Origin: Haliclona indistincta
Lineage: Eukaryota > Porifera > Demospongiae > Haplosclerida > Chalinidae
Assembly: GCA_964017065.1 (NCBI GenBank)
Contig: OZ024785.1
Location: forward strand, 7,935,672 to 7,999,671
Reading direction: 5' to 3'
Length of the DNA stretch: 64,000 nucleotides
Shown here: piece by piece, positions 60,901-64,000 of the stretch
How positions within the stretch are numbered: the first letter of the stretch is position 1
Layout: each line of letters begins with the position of its first letter
Program-made: the position numbers and the translations under genes
The notes under the pieces: model-generated
Databases searched by the model: none
The model's input: only the letters and a program-made list of their open reading frames with translations
Told to the model about the DNA's origin: nothing

Positions 60901-60954
60901 CAAGATCAACAACTAGAACTACCAACACTATCACACACTGTCACTTCTGTATAG
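57921..60954 (+). CDS. IgR5: three-Ig transmembrane receptor with NPAY tail
   Basis: Exons: 57921-58233 (signal peptide, Ig1), 58290-58619 (Ig2), 58995-59381 (Ig3), stalk 59926-59994, 60043-60102, 60153-60185 and 60234-60332, TM/tail 60623-60954. All are phase 1, about 540 residues. The ectodomain is nearly that of IgR3, but the 3' module is complete. The tail has YHKHGRQITN, TYEYT, a long PPSPPPPPPPPPLPPPRL, DNPAYERF and AYSSGLNQDQQLEL. The small stalk exon 60153-60185 and the intron before it (60103-60152) match the IgFN exon-6/7 intron and first bases of the FN3 exon (33491-33546), a chimeric join. The 3' flank matches that of IgFN-A. IgR5 therefore looks assembled by recombination between class-1 and class-2 genes. 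Confidence 0.88.
60348..60522. mobile_element. pogo-like MITE in last intron of IgR5
   Basis: Same element and position as in IgR3 and both IgFN genes; the left flank has changed from TA to AA. Confidence 0.8.
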
Positions 60955-61271
60955 ACTCAGTTTTAATATTACCGCTAATTTCTGCAAGAGATCAAAATTA
61001 GTATTGTTATGATTTGGAGTAATTGCAAATACCGAGTTCTATTGTGGTTCATACTGTGGACAAACCGTCAGAAGTAGCTGACATCATGCAAAAAAAAACA
61101 ACTACCCAACTCCAAGACTACTCATGCAATCCTGCTAGTAAGAAAATTGAGATTATCAATTAATTAGGCTATTGTATGTGTGTAGAGGACAGAGATGCAA
61201 GTGAACATGTAGTGATAGTAATTATTATTGTTGTGACTCAGACAGTCATAACAAAACTACTAGTGAGTGGA

Positions 61272-61375
61272 TAATTTAATAATATATGTGCAAATAATTA
61301 ATTTAATAATATATGTGCAAATAATTTAATAATAATATATGTGCAAATAATTTAATAATATATGTGCAAATAAGG
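61272..61375 (+). repeat. AT-rich tandem repeat upstream of IgR6
   Basis: Four copies of a ~25-bp unit containing ATATGTGCAAATAA; three copies precede IgR4 at the matching place. Confidence 0.75.
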
Positions 61376-61508
61376 GCAAGACTATACAACCTTAATATGA
61401 CAAACAATTTGAAGACCTATAGTATACTACTCTCCCGGTACAGTGTATAGTAGTCCTCGATCGCTGATCAAGACAACAATTGTGTTGTGGATAGACTGTG
61501 TGATTGTT

Positions 61509-63655
61509 ATGTATTGTAACACTGGGCTAGTCACTGTAGTTCAGCTACTGATGATGATGATATCAACTAGCACTGCTGAGTTAACAATCATAGTTTCTCG
61601 TGATGTCATGGATAATAATATCATTCACTTGACTTGTAGCTTTAGTCATCTTGGTACAGCGGATAATGTCACAGCAGCCTTCTATCGCAGAGTTCCACAA
61701 GATGGGATAGAACTACTTATTAACTCAAATGTTAGTAATGTCAAATTTTCAATCACGATCCACACAGAAGGTGCTTACTTCTGTAACAGCTCTGTGGGAC
61801 AATCTAATTTTCAAGATATAAACGGTATTTAATACATCTTTTATTTAACATTTTGATTGTTTTTCTTTGCTATACAGCATTCCCTTCAAGTACACCTGAT
61901 CTAGTCCCTTCACCTGGTACAGTGGGAATCCCTTACACAGCAGAATGCCAATACCAGATTGGTCTCCTCAGTCAATACTACTCCATGACATGGACTGTCA
62001 TTTTTAGCGACAATGGTCAAGTGCCCATTGATTCTAACACAATTATGGAATATCAACTGATTGGTTCATCACTGAGAATAGCAACCTTCACTTCTTTGAT
62101 TCGGTCACTGGTGTGCAATCTAACAGTTACTGGTGTGCCTCGATTCCAAGGACAGAACATGGTTACACGAACTGGTTTTCTTCGGAATATCGGTGTGAAA
62201 CAAGGTTAAATACAACCAGTAGCAAGATACTAATACTTTATTATTGGTTCCTAGATGTATTTATATCAGAGCCTCCTCAAGACTATACAGCAACGGTGGG
62301 AAGTAGGGCTGTGTTCCGATGCACTGTTCGTGGTACAAACAAACTATCAATTGGATTTGAAATATTCAGCAAGAACATCACAACTGATGATAATACCTGT
62401 ATCGCTAGTTTCTCTATTGTAATTTGTAACACAGTCATTGACTCTCATCTTGTGAGTCTCACTTGTGACTTCAGTATTGAAAACCAAATCAACTGTACAC
62501 TAACTGTGGACAGCGTGTCAAGATCCAGTGATGTGTACTTCAGACTACTAAACAAGACTTTGGCATCAGTAGAGGCAACGAGGAGAGCTGAGCTGATTTT
62601 AGAAAGAATTCAACCTACAGCACAAGGTAGGGGACTGTGGATACCATAGAGCCAGTATTTTTGCAGTGCAAAATTTTTACTTAATGGTAACAAGTCTGCG
62701 ATTGTGACGAGCACAATACAAAAATAAATATCATGAATTGTTTTGTTCACGAAATTTAAAAGTGCAAAAGAAACCAGCCCTACAAAATATGCTTATACTA
62801 CTCGAGGAACAGTACTTACAGAATGCCCCATTGCGGCTTCAATTGGTAAAGACTTTCAAAGTTTGCAGATACCATTTAGACTTTGGCATCAGCTTTGTGC
62901 CCTACATACATGTAGTCACGTCCAGAACTAAAATTTACTAAATAATGTAATTAATTTGTCATTCAATTTCCACAAAAATCATAACGTAACAAAACATGAT
63001 AATTATGTGACAAGTACAATCTTGTGAGAAGGTTAATCATTTGTGCAGATCCAGGCAATGTCGACAACATGCCATCACTGAAACTTTTAAGGCTGGAATC
63101 AAGTCTGGAGGTATTATCATTGCCGATCGGCAATGATATGTAGGGATAACATCGAATTAAGAATTAAGATGACTGCTATTCATGAGTGAAAATGAGTTTT
63201 CACACATATCTCTATTGTTACATAGGCAGTGCTTCAATATCTAGCAGTACAGTAGCAAGTCAACCAGGAGTTCCAGTCCCAATTGCTGTTGAAATCACGT
63301 ATGGTAAGTCAGTGTAACACACACCTATAAGCATAATAACTTGGTGTGTTATGCAGGAATGGCTGCTGTAATTACCATCTTTATTGCAATTTGTACATTT
63401 CTTGTTGTACTACTGGTGGCTGTGTCATATTATAAGCATTGCCAACGGACAGTCAGTTGGCAACAAGAGCCTACCTACGAATACACATGCTCTGATTTAC
63501 AACCTTCAACTCCACAACCACCCTCTCCTCCTCCTCCTCCACTCCCACCTCCACGACTAATCACTCACGACAATCCTGCCTATGAGAGATTTTCACTAAA
63601 TGACTATGTAGCTTACTCAAGTAGATTGAATCAAGATCAACAAACAGAACTCTAA
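61509..63655 (+). CDS. IgR6: three-Ig transmembrane receptor with NPAY tail
   Basis: Exons: 61509-61824 (signal peptide, Ig1), 61878-62204 (Ig2), 62255-62626 (Ig3), a damaged stalk exon 63049-63110, stalk 63226-63303, TM/tail 63357-63655. The damaged stalk exon is 62 nt against 72 nt in IgR4 (a 10-bp deletion) and would shift the frame. Leaving it out restores one frame of about 463 residues. In Ig3 the stretch VFCRLLNQSTV of IgR4 reads VYFRLLNKTLASV, losing a cysteine and gaining three residues. The tail matches IgR4 except NDYVAYSSRL for NDCVAYSSGL. IgR4 and IgR6 are the products of a block duplication that includes about 200 bp upstream and both flanks. Confidence 0.85.
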
Positions 63656-63767
63656 ACACTATCATACACTGTCATTTCAGTATAATTTCAAAAACAGTGT
63701 GATGGTTAAGCACGGCATTGCTTAATTCTACCAAACACTAATGAAACATCAAATGTATTATTGAACT

Positions 63768-63773
63768 AATAAA
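63768..63773 (+). promoter_or_regulatory. Polyadenylation signal of IgR6
   Basis: AATAAA, 113 bases after the stop codon. After it, 63780-64000 shows nothing I can support. Confidence 0.5.
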
Positions 63774-64000
63774 GTTTTGAACCAGAACAAAAAAACAGGT
63801 TTTATCTAGGACTTTTATTTTGGGGAGGAGGCACTTGGCTTGGGGTAAGTGTCAAATGGAACCATAGCATAAGCTACAGTCCGCTAGAAGGGTCTGAGGG
63901 CATGCTTCCTCTCACATGATGACATGAAGAATTGTGACAATAATGATTTGTTTCTGTGTTGCGGATAAAGCTCGCGATACTACATACTTTATGTCACTAT

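Overview
The window looks like animal DNA from a demosponge. It is AT-rich with short spliced introns, and two genes encode the short-chain collagen (C4-type) architecture known from sponges and cnidarians. Amphimedon is my best guess, but the genus is inferred. All gene models were assembled by hand from open exons, GT/AG borders and codon phase. Every exon set reported as a CDS keeps frame unless a defect is stated.

1-12.1 kb holds ordinary loci. A minus-strand tandem triplication of an unrecognised ~226-aa gene (1-4.45 kb) comes first; one copy has a hAT-like MITE inside a coding exon. Next is a large minus-strand carboxylic-acid-reductase-like gene (adenylation, carrier and thioester-reductase domains; 12 visible exons, 4987-12082). 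Its 3.6-kb intron carries two plus-strand short-chain collagen genes.

12.2-64 kb is a plus-strand cluster of single-pass immunoglobulin-type receptors. Class 1 (called IgR1-6 here, plus one pseudogene) has a signal peptide, three Ig-like domains each in one phase-1 exon, a short Ser/Thr stalk, a TM segment and a tail. Class 2 (IgFN-A, IgFN-B) has four Ig domains and one or two FN3 domains. Both classes end in the same 3' module: stalk exons, then one exon for TM plus a tail with a YEY-type tyrosine motif, a proline-rich SH3-ligand-like stretch, an NPAY motif and a conserved C-terminus. A pogo-like MITE sits in the same intron of four members from both classes, showing that the 3' module is shared by descent. 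IgR3 has lost its TM exon, IgFN-A has a frameshifted tail, and a degenerate extra tail exon and a pseudogene are present. This combination of variable ectodomains, one signalling tail, tandem block duplication and decay resembles allorecognition or innate-immune receptor clusters. It is the best candidate here for an undescribed system, and its function is inferred.

Between the receptors lie many mobile elements: three copies of a 1.2-kb Helitron-like element with a paralogous empty site, a giant foldback element (43.0-48.8 kb) with ~1.9-kb or longer arms and a 7-bp target duplication, several TIR MITEs, a LINE fragment, minisatellites and (CA)n tracts. A 200-N assembly gap at 45886-46085 is flanked by an exact 823-bp direct duplication, most likely two unmerged contig ends.
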